Assembly: GCA_017617005.1 (NCBI GenBank)
Contig: JAFZWW010000020.1
Span: forward strand, 1 to 46,843
Direction of reading: 5' to 3'
Source: Lachnospiraceae bacterium
GTDB lineage: Bacteria; Bacillota; Clostridia; Lachnospirales; Lachnospiraceae
DNA length: 46,843 nucleotides
Of the stretch, positions 1 through 8,460 are shown one piece after another. The translations under genes and the position numbers were made by a program. The notes under the pieces are model-generated. The model was not told where the DNA came from. It searched no databases and saw nothing but the letters and a program-made list of their open reading frames with translations. How positions within the stretch are numbered: position 1 is the stretch's first letter; every line of letters begins with the position of its first letter.

Positions 1-633
1 CTTGATGCCGTATATGCCGGACTGGGAACAGACCTGAACCTGGATCCCGGGCTTTCATTGGTCACCGGTGTATCAAGATGGGGCAAAGCCACGGCAGTGT
101 GCGGAGCATTTGATGAACGGTTTAAAATGACAATACCCGCCTGCTCGGGTGCAGGCGGGCTTGCATTGTTTGATGTGGTATCCGAAGGAAAAACCTATGA
201 CTTTTCGTCTATCGGAGGACCTTCAGACTATACCTACGGTAAGAACGAACCACTGGACTGCCTTCAGTCCGATGCGGAAAGAGGCTGGTTTAACGACAGA
301 TTCCTTGAATACTTAAAGCCCGGAGACATTCCCGTGGGACAGTATATGTTGCCTGTTCTCGGTGTTTCCGATAAGAGGTACTATTTCATCATAGCCGCCT
401 GCATGGGTGAAGACTGGGTGAATGCTCCCGCCATGTGGGAATGCTACAGGGAAGCTGATAAACTGTTGAAAGCCGAAGACCTGGATTCACATCTTCTTGT
501 CCATTTTCATAAGGAAGGCCATGCCGTGATCAATGAAGATATGGAACTGATAACCGACCTGTTCGACCATATAGCCTTCGGAAAACCACTGCATGTACCG
601 TTTGAATCGCTGAAGACTACAGTCTTTGAATAA
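1..633 (+). CDS. CE15-like glucuronoyl esterase, 3' part (5' end outside window)
   Basis: The reading frame is open from base 1, so the start lies outside the window; about 210 C-terminal residues are present. The visible motif T-G-V-S-R-W-G-K resembles the nucleophile elbow of carbohydrate esterase family 15 (usually G-C-S-R-x-G-K), followed by the family-like F-D-E-R-F...T-I-P...S-G-A-G-G stretch. A late E-G-H-A-V would carry the catalytic histidine. CE15 enzymes cut ester bonds between 4-O-methyl-glucuronic acid of xylan and lignin alcohols. The Cys-to-Val change beside the serine is a variation from the common motif. An uncharacterised alpha/beta hydrolase of related fold is the alternative. 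Signal peptide and N-terminal domains cannot be judged. It converges on trpD and shares a terminator with it. Confidence 0.72.
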   Translation, partial: LDAVYAGLGTDLNLDPGLSLVTGVSRWGKATAVCGAFDERFKMTIPACSGAGGLALFDVVSEGKTYDFSSIGGPSDYTYGKNEPLDCLQSDAERGWFNDRFLEYLKPGDIPVGQYMLPVLGVSDKRYYFIIAACMGEDWVNAPAMWECYREADKLLKAEDLDSHLLVHFHKEGHAVINEDMELITDLFDHIAFGKPLHVPFESLKTTVFE

Positions 634-636
634 AAA

Positions 637-665
637 AAGAACGCAGGGAAATTCCCTGCGTTCTT
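637..665. terminator. Bidirectional rho-independent terminator
   Basis: A near-perfect inverted repeat, 14 bases per arm around a single central base, with an A-run on the left and a T-rich run on the right. It lies between the convergent stops of the CE15-like gene and trpD and can terminate both. Confidence 0.85.
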
Positions 666-678
666 TTCTTTAATTCTG

Positions 679-1695
679 TTATGAATTGCTTACCGCAATA
701 AATTTCTCAAGGGTCTCCTTTGCCTTACCGGAATCGATGAGCTCAGCGGCAAGCTTTACACCGTCTTCGAAGGTTTCGGCCTTTCCGTCAATGTAGAGAG
801 CAGCACCGGCATTTAAAAGTACTGCGTCTCTCTTGGGTCCCTTTGCTCCTGCGAGAAGGTCTTTTGTGATCTGTGCGTTCTCTGCGGGAGTTCCGCCCTT
901 AAGGTCATCCTTGGAGCAGGTCTCGAATCCGAAGTCCTCGGGAGTGATGGTTCTTGTCTTGTACCATCCGTCCTTGATCTCACAGATCCTGGTAGGGGCG
1001 GAAAGCGAGATCTCATCAAGCTTATCCATTCCGTAGACTACCATTCCGCGCTTTACTCCGAGGCTTACGAGAACCTGTGCGAGGGGCTCTACAAGATATT
1101 CGTCATACACGCCGAGAAGCTGCTCTGTGGGTGATGCGGGGTTGGTAAGAGGTCCGAGTATATTGAACACGGTCCTGAATCCGAGTTCCTTTCTGATGGG
1201 GCCTACATACTTCATTGAAGTGTGATATTTCTGTGCGAAGAAGAAGCACATTCCGACTTCATTAAGAAGCTTAACGCACATCTCGGGGCTCTGGTCGATA
1301 TTTACTCCGAGTGCTTCAAGGCAGTCAGCGGTTCCGCAGAGGGAAGAGGCTGCGCGGTTTCCGTGCTTAGCAACCTTTACACCGCCTGCAGCGGCAACCA
1401 GTGCGGATGTGGTGGAAATGTTGAAGCTTCCCGCATTGTCTCCGCCCGTTCCGACGATCTCAAGAACATCCATGCCTGTATCAACCTTCGTTGCATGGTC
1501 TCTCATTGCTGCGGCACAGCCTGCGATCTCATCTGTGGTCTCAGCCTTTGCACTCTTGGTGGAAAGTGCCGAAAGAAAAGCCGCATTCTGAGTGGGAGTG
1601 GTCTCACCGCTCATTATCTCATTCATTACGGCGTAAGCCTCATCATAAGTAAGGTCTTCCTTGTTTACGATCTTTACGATTGCTTCCTTGATCAT
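679..1695 (-). CDS. trpD: Anthranilate phosphoribosyltransferase
   Basis: Transfers the phosphoribosyl group of PRPP to anthranilate, the second step of tryptophan synthesis from chorismate. The 338-residue length is normal. Motifs seen: G-T-G-G-D (residues about 83-87, PRPP binding), [15 protein letters not shown] with G-T-A-D (about 110-124), and G-P-L-T-N-P. The ATG start has AAGGAG seven bases upstream. Oddly, trpD stands alone: the next gene downstream is on the opposite strand behind a terminator, and upstream lies a complete T-box leader with a UGG specifier, so the single gene is predicted to be controlled by uncharged tRNA-Trp. Other trp genes are not in the window. Confidence 0.96.
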   Translation of the reverse strand: MIKEAIVKIVNKEDLTYDEAYAVMNEIMSGETTPTQNAAFLSALSTKSAKAETTDEIAGCAAAMRDHATKVDTGMDVLEIVGTGGDNAGSFNISTTSALVAAAGGVKVAKHGNRAASSLCGTADCLEALGVNIDQSPEMCVKLLNEVGMCFFFAQKYHTSMKYVGPIRKELGFRTVFNILGPLTNPASPTEQLLGVYDEYLVEPLAQVLVSLGVKRGMVVYGMDKLDEISLSAPTRICEIKDGWYKTRTITPEDFGFETCSKDDLKGGTPAENAQITKDLLAGAKGPKRDAVLLNAGAALYIDGKAETFEDGVKLAAELIDSGKAKETLEKFIAVSNS

Positions 1696-1735
1696 CTTTG
1701 TTCTCCTTTTCCTGAGGAACGTTTCTGACGGGAAT

Positions 1736-1778
1736 AAAAAAAGCCCCGACAGAAAATTAATAGTTTTCTGTCAAGGGC
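1736..1778 (-). terminator. Regulatory terminator of the trpD T-box leader
   Basis: On the minus strand a stem with arms GCCC-U-U-GACAGAAAA and UUUUCUGUC-GGGGC (one bulge, wobble pairs) is followed by seven U. It lies just after the T-box sequence and before trpD. Confidence 0.88.
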
Positions 1779-2032
1779 GAATTATCAATCCGCGGTGCCA
1801 CCTTGATTCACGGATACGACTCCGTGCACTTGCGAGATACCTTCATATCTCCGACAATTAACGTATGCCTCACGTCACGAATACTCGAGCTTACTCTTTC
1901 CTCATGCCCTCAGCGGCCCATATAAGGATCTCTCCACGCATTCCTCATATCATCCGGCTCACACCGTCCCGGACTCGCTTGGATCTCTCCGACGATAAAA
2001 TGCTTTTTCTTCCGCTTCACAGGTTTTAAATT
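1736..2032 (-). promoter_or_regulatory. T-box riboswitch, tRNA-Trp specific (UGG specifier)
   Basis: On the minus strand the leader carries the T-box AAGGTGGCACCGCGG (bases 1790-1804), the conserved antiterminator sequence that pairs with the tRNA acceptor end. Upstream is a Stem I region with a GGTGTGAG distal motif and then TGG followed by GCCGCTGAG; this matches the usual layout of specifier codon followed by a CTGAG-containing strand, placing UGG at 1918-1920. Downstream is an intrinsic terminator (1736-1778). Uncharged tRNA-Trp should stabilise the antiterminator and allow trpD transcription. This leader fills most of the 413-base gap between trpD and the next gene. The T-box is certain; the specifier choice is by eye, but it agrees with the gene controlled. 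Confidence 0.93.
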
Positions 2033-2038
2033 ATTTGG

Positions 2039-2067
2039 ATTTTAAACCCATTGAACCCTCATGTCAA
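2039..2067 (-). promoter_or_regulatory. Promoter of the trpD T-box leader
   Basis: TTGACA at 2062-2067 and TAAAAT at 2039-2044, read on the minus strand, separated by 17 bases. This is a near-consensus housekeeping promoter, placed just upstream of the leader. Confidence 0.88.
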
Positions 2068-2108
2068 GGGTGAACGCAGTAACTTTCACACACTTTGGCA
2101 GGGGGACA

Positions 2109-3014
2109 TCATTTTATAAATTCTTTGAAGAATGCACACTCATCATCATTGCATTTTGACGCCTCGGGAAGACGGATATTGCAATGAAATACATGGTGAA
2201 GAGGATTCTTTGAATCCCCGTAATATCTGTAGCAGAACGGAACATTGTTCTCATTCAGTGCATCGGTCATGTACTTAGCCTGATTCTTAAGGAAATCTCC
2301 GGGACAGGTCATAACAAATGCGGGAGGGAATTTGGACGTAACAAACTTTACTCCGTTAACAAATTCCATCTCCTTTTTGGTGCCGCCTTTTTCAAGAAGA
2401 TCCCCGATAAGAGCTTTCGCATTGGGATCCGGATCCATATCCTTTCCAAGATCATACTTTCCGCAGTTTAACGCTACTGCATTCAGATGAGTTCCCTTGG
2501 GGAGCGTAAGCTTTGCATCGGGATACATGGCTTTGAATGCTTTACGGCATGAAGGATTGCTCACCATATCGGCAAATACGGTAAGAAGATGTGCACCTGC
2601 GGAATCACCTACGGCAAAGATATTGTCCGTATCAAATCCGAACATGGAATCATTCGACAGGATAAATCTGAAAGCAAGGCAGATATCTTCGAGCGGTGCG
2701 GGATATTTGAATTCAGGTGCAAGACGGTATGACATGTTCACGACCGCAAAGCCGTGCTGTGCAAGACTCATGCCATAGAACTGATAAACGTCCTTGTCAC
2801 CGTATACCCAGGCACCGCCATGGATGATAACGATTACCGGCAACTGCCCCTTTGCATCCTTGGGTCGGTAAACATCGAGAAGATTCCATTCGGGATGCAG
2901 ACCGTAAGGGATATTATCCTGTCTGATCACATCCGCGGGAGTGTTGAGACCGGCATCTCTCCTCCGGTCGGCATCTCCGAAGTTTTTTCTGATCTGATCG
3001 CTGTATTCGGACAT
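2109..3014 (-). CDS. Alpha/beta hydrolase, HSL-like esterase/lipase
   Basis: Predicted carboxylesterase of 301 residues with no signal peptide, so cytoplasmic. It shows the oxyanion-hole motif H-G-G-A-W (about residues 65-69) and the nucleophile elbow G-D-S-A-G (about 137-141), which define the hormone-sensitive-lipase-like esterases. A C-terminal C-P-G-D and an H-H-V-F-H stretch are the likely acid and base. ATG start with AGGAGAG upstream. It follows the MutS-like gene by 46 bases in the same direction and may end that operon. The substrate cannot be told from sequence; small acyl or acetyl esters, perhaps from plant polysaccharide, are possible. Confidence 0.85.
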   Translation of the reverse strand: MSEYSDQIRKNFGDADRRRDAGLNTPADVIRQDNIPYGLHPEWNLLDVYRPKDAKGQLPVIVIIHGGAWVYGDKDVYQFYGMSLAQHGFAVVNMSYRLAPEFKYPAPLEDICLAFRFILSNDSMFGFDTDNIFAVGDSAGAHLLTVFADMVSNPSCRKAFKAMYPDAKLTLPKGTHLNAVALNCGKYDLGKDMDPDPNAKALIGDLLEKGGTKKEMEFVNGVKFVTSKFPPAFVMTCPGDFLKNQAKYMTDALNENNVPFCYRYYGDSKNPLHHVFHCNIRLPEASKCNDDECAFFKEFIK

Positions 3015-3060
3015 ATACTCTCTCCTGTATTCTCAGATTCCGATCCTCCCCCGATCATAA

Positions 3061-4668
3061 TCATCCGAGTACCTTGTCGTACAGTTCGAGTCCGAAGCTC
3101 GTAAGCTCCGGTGCGTGAGGAATCATCTTAAAGGTACGCTGTCCGTCATCAAGATGCTCCGCACTTAAGAATACCACATCCTCATCATCCTTGGTTTCTT
3201 CGTAGATCTGCTGTGCAAAGGAAAGAAGGTGGGTTACGGTATACACCTTTACTCCGGCTTCTTTAAGAGCTTTTACAATACCGTAAGCAATAGCGGATCC
3301 GTCTTTTTCGGTGGTGGTCGCAAAGGATTCGTTAAGCAGGACAAGGGATCCCTTTTCGAGACCGTTCACTATCCTGTCCATCCTGCGGAGTTCTTCATCC
3401 AGTCTTCCGCTGTTCATCGCGGAATCCTCACGTCTTGTGAAATGAGTGTATATGGATGTGCGTATAGAGCTTCTGAACATCTTTGCGGGAACCATCAGTC
3501 CGCACTGCATCATTATCTGTGCAACACCGAGGCTTCTTAAGAAAGTGGATTTGCCTCCCTGGTTCGCACCGGTTATCACAACAAGCTGCTTATCGTCGAG
3601 CCTTCCGGTATTACCCACGGTTCTTCCGCTCATTTCAAAGGAAAGGATCAGTTCCCTTAAGTCTTCGTAACGGAGACGGTCTTCCGTATCAACCTCGGGG
3701 TAACAGTATTCGATACCGAATCTGCTCATGCGGGATCTTATATTGATCACTCCCAGATAAAATCCCATCTGGAAATGAAGCTGGTCGAAGAACGCACCGA
3801 AATCCGAAACAAGATCCGTGCAGTATGAATAGACATATGATACAACAGCAAACTCAAGCTTCTCGGCATCAACCTTTAGTGCCTGATCGTTCCTGAGCGA
3901 AATGACACCCGGTGAGAGCGAAGTGATCCTGTCGAGAACCTTGTTGCCCACGCCGAACTGCTTGTCATATTCGACCGCCTTCGACTGCAGGCTGTCTATC
4001 TTGAAATCGCCGACCTTAAGACCGTTGCTGAGTCCGCATTCAAGACGCATCTTCGGAACCCTTACGAGATACTCGTTCCTTTTTCTTTCTTTTTCATATA
4101 TGTCGGAAAAGAAGGACATGCTGTCCAGAACAATATAAAGATTGGTTCTCCTTTCATCGGAAAACTCTTCTTCAAGCCTGTTGTAGAGACCGGTAAAGCC
4201 TTCGGATCCGAATCCCGCGGCATTCATCTTTACCGTTTCCCTGACGTCCCTCATTCCGTCGACGAGGATCTTGAGAACCTTGATGTCGGTGATGAGCTTT
4301 CCCTTGGTTCCGACTTCACCGGTTCCGTTATTTTTTCTTCCGAGCTTATCCCATTCGGCAAGCACAACGGAAGAAATGCGGTAAAGATCCTTTACCATGC
4401 CCTGCTTGGTGATGCAGTCCTTGAGGATCTCCTGTCTGTACTTTATCTCATCAGCGGTCTTAAGCGGAACGGCCATAACTCTTTTTACGGCCTGTCCGAG
4501 ATAAGGATCACCGGCAGCCGTCGCACCGCTTTTTGTACGCACGCTGTCATCGGTTTCCGCGGCTTTAAAAAGAGAACTTAATCCAAGGTCCTTGGTAATG
4601 GAGAGCCAGTCCTTGTAAGGGCTCGCAGAACCCCATTCCCTATCGCGATATAACAGGTTCAGGTTCAT
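3061..4668 (-). CDS. MutS-like ATPase, second of a tandem pair
   Basis: A 535-residue protein whose C-terminal third is a MutS-type ATPase domain: Walker A G-A-N-Q-G-G-K-S-T at about residue 367, S-A-M-N-S-G-R-L-D-E-E-L after it, Walker B L-V-L-L-N-E-S at about 442-448, and T-V-T-H. The N-terminal part is helical and resembles the core/lever region. I see no mismatch-recognition domain and no Smr nuclease domain. It is therefore unlikely to be the housekeeping mismatch-repair MutS (usually over 850 residues) or MutS2. It overlaps the upstream MutS-like gene by four bases (ATGA), with AAAGGAG inside that gene, so the two are translationally coupled and may form a heterodimer (inference). Biological role unknown. 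Confidence 0.85.
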   Translation of the reverse strand: MNLNLLYRDREWGSASPYKDWLSITKDLGLSSLFKAAETDDSVRTKSGATAAGDPYLGQAVKRVMAVPLKTADEIKYRQEILKDCITKQGMVKDLYRISSVVLAEWDKLGRKNNGTGEVGTKGKLITDIKVLKILVDGMRDVRETVKMNAAGFGSEGFTGLYNRLEEEFSDERRTNLYIVLDSMSFFSDIYEKERKRNEYLVRVPKMRLECGLSNGLKVGDFKIDSLQSKAVEYDKQFGVGNKVLDRITSLSPGVISLRNDQALKVDAEKLEFAVVSYVYSYCTDLVSDFGAFFDQLHFQMGFYLGVINIRSRMSRFGIEYCYPEVDTEDRLRYEDLRELILSFEMSGRTVGNTGRLDDKQLVVITGANQGGKSTFLRSLGVAQIMMQCGLMVPAKMFRSSIRTSIYTHFTRREDSAMNSGRLDEELRRMDRIVNGLEKGSLVLLNESFATTTEKDGSAIAYGIVKALKEAGVKVYTVTHLLSFAQQIYEETKDDEDVVFLSAEHLDDGQRTFKMIPHAPELTSFGLELYDKVLG

Positions 4669-6161
4669 GAGAATCTCTCCTTTAACTGATCGTAGGTAAG
4701 TCTGTATTTGACTACCAGTCTGTTGACGGTGTTAACATCCACGGGCATGCTGCGTCTGATCTCGAAGGTCTGGTTGTTATTCTCGTCGACATCCGCGATC
4801 AGGCTCACAACTCCCTCTCCGGTACCTGCAAGTTCTCCGAGATGGGTTACATATATACCCTTGCATTTCTTGGATATGAGTTTTCGGAGAACTCTCTGTC
4901 CCATCTCTATGGCATCGAAGTTTGCCGCGGTGGTAAAGAGTTCGTTGATAACGATAAACGCCCCGTCCTTGCTCTCATCCATGATCGGCTTAAGTCTCTC
5001 AAGCTCGTCCATAAGCTTGCCGCGTCCGGAATCCGCACTTTCCTCAACGGAAAAATGTGTGCACAGATCCGTAAAGTATGGAACGTTTGCTCTGTCTGCG
5101 GGAACGGAAAAGCCCATCTTTGAAAGCCATATGAGCTGACCGAGACTTCTTCCGTATGTGGTCTTTCCTCCCTGGTTAGGACCCGTGAGCACGAAGAATG
5201 ACTCATCCCCCGAAAGCATCAGAGCATTCGGAACGACCTTCTTTCCGAGTTCCGAGTTGGTGATGGCAAGCGCAAGGTCGTAGAGGTTTTCGGCGGACAG
5301 TTTATCATCCGATGCGGAAGGCATGCACATTTCATAGCCCTGCCTCTTCATATTTCTCTCAAAAGAAACAAAGGCAAGGTAATATACCATCTCTTTTTCG
5401 ATCACGGTAAGATCCCTGTTTTCGACCTCGGGATACTCATTGCAAAAGGCTTCGAGTTTTTTGAAGAACTCTTTATTTTTCCTGGTAAAGAGTCTTACGA
5501 TCTCCGCCTCGAGATCCGAATAATATTCGGTGTCGGTAAAAGGATTGTCAAATGCTCTGTTCTGATCCGGGAAAAGCTCTTTAAGGAATTTCTCGTAAGC
5601 TCCGGGAGCTGTTCCGTCCTTCAGTGTAAACTGTCCCCTGTCGTATGTGAGAACAACATGGAAATCGCACAGCTCCTTCCAGAGTGATGTCGCATCTAAA
5701 CTCAGCTTTTTGAAATAACCGTCTGAAATATATTTTGAAAGAAAAGAAGAAAAAGCCTTCAGTCCCTCCGACTTGGGAGCCGCTTTTTTAAGCTCTGCAT
5801 CAAGGGTTTCAAGCGAAGAAACATATGTATATATGACCCTGAGGAACCATACCCTCTTCTGGACAAGCTCGTATGCATTCTCAATCTTGGATGCATATTC
5901 GAGACGGCTCTTTATTCCCGCGTGATAATTGAACATTGCGGAATAAACGGAATCGCTTCTGACATCCTCATATATCGCTCTTCTGTATTCCTCATCCTCC
6001 CTGCAGGCAGGAAAAGAAGAATAAAGGGTTCTTACATCCTCGTCCCATCCTTCGCATACCTTATCAAGGACCTGATCGAGATTAAGATCGGTCAATACCG
6101 ATTCCGGAACAGTGATACCGTTTTCCGAAATGCCGTTTTGGGATAACAAACTGAGAGCCAT
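4665..6161 (-). CDS. MutS-like ATPase, first of a tandem pair
   Basis: A 498-residue protein with a C-terminal MutS-type ATPase: Walker A G-P-N-Q-G-G-K-T-T at about residue 327, E-E-S-A-D-S-G-R-G-K-L-M-D-E-L, Walker B F-I-V-I-N-E at about 402-407, and Y-V-T-H-L. It differs clearly from the next gene product, so this is not a recent duplication. The N-terminal 320 residues are mostly helical, without recognisable mismatch-recognition or connector domains. ATG start with GAGGT upstream. It begins 11 bases after the stop of an ABC exporter half and overlaps the second MutS-like gene by four bases. The N-Q-G-G-K variant of Walker A is shared by both partners. Function not established. Confidence 0.85.
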   Translation of the reverse strand: MALSLLSQNGISENGITVPESVLTDLNLDQVLDKVCEGWDEDVRTLYSSFPACREDEEYRRAIYEDVRSDSVYSAMFNYHAGIKSRLEYASKIENAYELVQKRVWFLRVIYTYVSSLETLDAELKKAAPKSEGLKAFSSFLSKYISDGYFKKLSLDATSLWKELCDFHVVLTYDRGQFTLKDGTAPGAYEKFLKELFPDQNRAFDNPFTDTEYYSDLEAEIVRLFTRKNKEFFKKLEAFCNEYPEVENRDLTVIEKEMVYYLAFVSFERNMKRQGYEMCMPSASDDKLSAENLYDLALAITNSELGKKVVPNALMLSGDESFFVLTGPNQGGKTTYGRSLGQLIWLSKMGFSVPADRANVPYFTDLCTHFSVEESADSGRGKLMDELERLKPIMDESKDGAFIVINELFTTAANFDAIEMGQRVLRKLISKKCKGIYVTHLGELAGTGEGVVSLIADVDENNNQTFEIRRSMPVDVNTVNRLVVKYRLTYDQLKERFS

Positions 6162-6172
6162 GGCAGTTACCT

Positions 6173-7924
6173 CTATGCTTTGGAATACTGTGCGGTGTAA
6201 AGATCGTAATAGAAACCTTTTGAAGCAAGGAGCGACTCGTGGTTACCCGTTTCGATCACATGCCCGTCCTTCATGACAAGGATCAGATCCGCCTCCTTGA
6301 TGGTAGATAATCTGTGGGCTACGATGAAGCTCGTACGTCCCTTCATGAGCTTTGCAAATGCACTCTGTATCTTAAGTTCGGTTCTCGTATCAATCGAGCT
6401 TGTAGCCTCATCCAGAATGAGCATGGGGGGAAGTGCGAGCATTACCCTTGATATACACAGAAGCTGTTTCTGTCCCTGGGATAAGCCTTCTCCGTCCTCT
6501 CCTATCACGGTATCATAACCGTTTTCAAGTCTCTTGATGAATCCGTGTGCATGGGATGCTTTTGCGGCTTCAATGACTTCCTCATCGCTCGCTTCGGGCT
6601 TGCCCATACGGATATTGTCCATGATGGTTCCCGACTTCAGCCAGGTTTCCTGGAGCACCATTCCGTAGCAGTTACGAAGATCCTTTCTCGATATCTCCCG
6701 GATATCCCTTCCGTCAACCATTATGCAACCCTTTATGGGTTCATAAAATCTCATGAGGAGATTTATGATGGTGGTCTTTCCGCATCCTGTGGGACCGACT
6801 ATGGCGATCCTCTGACCGCTTGATACATTCACGTTAAGTCCCTCTATAAGAGGTCTGTCAGGCACATAACTGAAATCGACATTTTCTATATCAACATTAC
6901 CGTTTACGCTGTCTTTTGCCACAGGCTCCGCAGCTTCTGCGATAACGCTCTCTTCATCTATAAGCTCGAATATCCTTCCCGCGCATACAAGTGCGTTCTG
7001 GAATTCGGTCACAACGCCGGAGATCTCATTGAAGGGTTTGGTGTACTGGCTTGCATATCCGAGGAATGCGGTAAGACCTCCGACAGAGATACCGCCGCCT
7101 ATCGAATAGATCGCACCTCCAACACCGACAAGTGCATAGACACAGGAATTGACAAACCTGGTCGAAGGATTGGTCAGACTGGAAATAAAGATTGCCTTGA
7201 GTGAAGCATTGCAGAGCTTATCGTCCGCTTTTTCGAACTGCTCTATCGCTTCATCTTCATAAGAAAATACCCTCACGGTCTTCTGCGATGAGATCATCTC
7301 TTCGGATAACTCAGTGAGAAGGCCTCTTGCTTCAGACTGTGCTTTGAACATTGAGTGGGATCTTGTTGCGATGAATCTCGCAACAACAAGTGACAGTGGA
7401 GTGATGAGTACGACAAGGAGTGCGATCAGCGGATTGAGTCTTACCATAAAGATAAGAGTTCCGACGATCGTCATAACTCCGGTAAAAAGCTGTGTAAAGC
7501 CCATGAGAAGACCGTCTGCGAACGTATCCGCATCGGTTATCATACGGCTCAGTATATCGCCCGTCCTGTGCGAATCAAGATAGCTTATCGAAAGCTCCTG
7601 GATCTTCTTCATCGCATCGTTTCTGATATCGCTTACCACATGATATGTTATGTGGTTTCCGAGCCTGCTCATCAGATACTGGAAAAATGCTGAGATAAGT
7701 GCGGCAATGCCCACCTTGCCCGCGGCAACGAGCACGGCTTCCATATCGATATTTCCCGGTCCGGGGGTGAGCAGATCGACAGCTCTTCCCGTAAGGACCG
7801 GAATATAAAGGGAAAATGCAACGGAAAGAGCGGCAAAAATGAGGACAAAGATCCCCGCAGGAATATATCTTCCGATATATTCGAAGAGTCTCTTCATGAT
7901 CTTTTTGCCGCTCTTATTCTTCAT
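6173..7924 (-). CDS. ABC exporter half (consensus-site subunit)
   Basis: A 583-residue fused permease-ATPase: six transmembrane helices in the first 320 residues, then an ABC domain with Walker A G-P-T-G-C-G-K-T-T, signature L-S-Q-G-Q-K-Q, Walker B L-I-L-D-E-A-T and switch H in V-A-H-R-L-S-T. Catalytic Glu and switch His are intact. The protein at 12237-14006 has both altered, which is the pattern of heterodimeric multidrug or peptide exporters; the two are probably partners, although about 4.1 kb lies between them. I see no good Shine-Dalgarno before the first ATG; an internal ATG ten codons in (M-K-R-L-F) is an alternative. A repeat pair begins 17 bases upstream. Confidence 0.9.
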   Translation of the reverse strand: MKNKSGKKIMKRLFEYIGRYIPAGIFVLIFAALSVAFSLYIPVLTGRAVDLLTPGPGNIDMEAVLVAAGKVGIAALISAFFQYLMSRLGNHITYHVVSDIRNDAMKKIQELSISYLDSHRTGDILSRMITDADTFADGLLMGFTQLFTGVMTIVGTLIFMVRLNPLIALLVVLITPLSLVVARFIATRSHSMFKAQSEARGLLTELSEEMISSQKTVRVFSYEDEAIEQFEKADDKLCNASLKAIFISSLTNPSTRFVNSCVYALVGVGGAIYSIGGGISVGGLTAFLGYASQYTKPFNEISGVVTEFQNALVCAGRIFELIDEESVIAEAAEPVAKDSVNGNVDIENVDFSYVPDRPLIEGLNVNVSSGQRIAIVGPTGCGKTTIINLLMRFYEPIKGCIMVDGRDIREISRKDLRNCYGMVLQETWLKSGTIMDNIRMGKPEASDEEVIEAAKASHAHGFIKRLENGYDTVIGEDGEGLSQGQKQLLCISRVMLALPPMLILDEATSSIDTRTELKIQSAFAKLMKGRTSFIVAHRLSTIKEADLILVMKDGHVIETGNHESLLASKGFYYDLYTAQYSKA

Positions 7925-7940
7925 AAATAGTTTGATTGTG

Positions 7941-7993
7941 TGAACAGGGGGACGGTTCCGCTGTTTTGAACAGGGGGACGGTTCCTCCGTTCA
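7941..7993. repeat. Dispersed palindromic repeat, two tandem copies
   Basis: Two copies in the same direction of a unit starting GAACAGGGGGACGGTTCC, one ending CGCTGTTTT and one ending TCCGTTCA. Each unit has weakly complementary ends (AACAG/CTGTT or TGAAC/GTTCA). It lies between the ACT-protein stop and the ABC exporter start, on one border of the ior-paaK-ACT cassette. The same core recurs at five other places in the window. Confidence 0.85.
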
Positions 7994-8010
7994 CTCGCCC
8001 CGCTTTAGTC

Positions 8011-8445
8011 TTAAAGTGTGGGAATGTCGTCCTGAGTCACAACACGGATTCCTGCCTTTGTAAGTGCAGCCTCTGCGGATTTGTGATCGTTCACACGGAA
8101 TACCATGTATGCCTTGTCTGCGGAACTGTCTGCGGAAAGTGCATACATATATTCGAGATTGATCTTCTCATCCGCAAATACCTTTAGGATCATGCTTAAG
8201 CCCCCGGGGATATCGGGGATCTCGGCAACGACAACACTGGTGAGTTTGTTGATGTAATTAGAATCCTTGAGTACGGTGGTTGCCTCGTAAACATCGTCAA
8301 CGATGATACGTACTATTCCGAATCCTTCGGTCTCTGCGAGTGAAATGCCTCTCATGTTGATTCCGCGCTCTGCGAGAACTTCGGTCATCTCACACATTTT
8401 GCCGGGCTTATTTTCCAAAAAGATCGAGATCTGTTTAACGCTCAT
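8011..8445 (-). CDS. Tandem ACT-domain protein
   Basis: A 144-residue protein made of two ACT domains (about residues 1-70 and 71-144), each beginning with a beta strand and a P-G-K or P-G-G turn (K-P-G-K-M and I-P-G-G-L). ACT domains bind amino acids and act as regulatory modules. Such stand-alone proteins often sit beside phenylacetate-CoA ligase genes. Here paaK ends 15 bases upstream and a near-perfect TAAGGAGGT precedes the ATG, so both are in one transcript. The likely job is sensing an aromatic amino acid or aryl ligand for the neighbouring pathway (inference). Confidence 0.88.
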   Translation of the reverse strand: MSVKQISIFLENKPGKMCEMTEVLAERGINMRGISLAETEGFGIVRIIVDDVYEATTVLKDSNYINKLTSVVVAEIPDIPGGLSMILKVFADEKINLEYMYALSADSSADKAYMVFRVNDHKSAEAALTKAGIRVVTQDDIPTL

Positions 8446-8460
8446 ATCTGCACCTCCTTA

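Noticed and set aside
1222..1728. Long plus-strand open frame opposite trpD
   Set aside because: It is antisense to a certain trpD gene, Cys- and Ser-rich in a way typical of a complementary frame, and has no ribosome binding site. Similar antisense frames opposite relA, iorA, the radical SAM gene and EAL genes were rejected for the same reason.
1926..1990. Exact ten-base direct repeat GGATCTCTCC at 1926-1935 and 1981-1990
   Set aside because: Both copies lie in the T-box leader, probably in Stem I strands, so RNA structure explains them better than a mobile element.
2096..2107. GCAGGGGGACAT right after the stop of the esterase gene
   Set aside because: Only the CAGGGGGAC part matches the repeat; GGTTCC and the complementary end are missing. 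It may be a decayed copy, but the match is too short to annotate.
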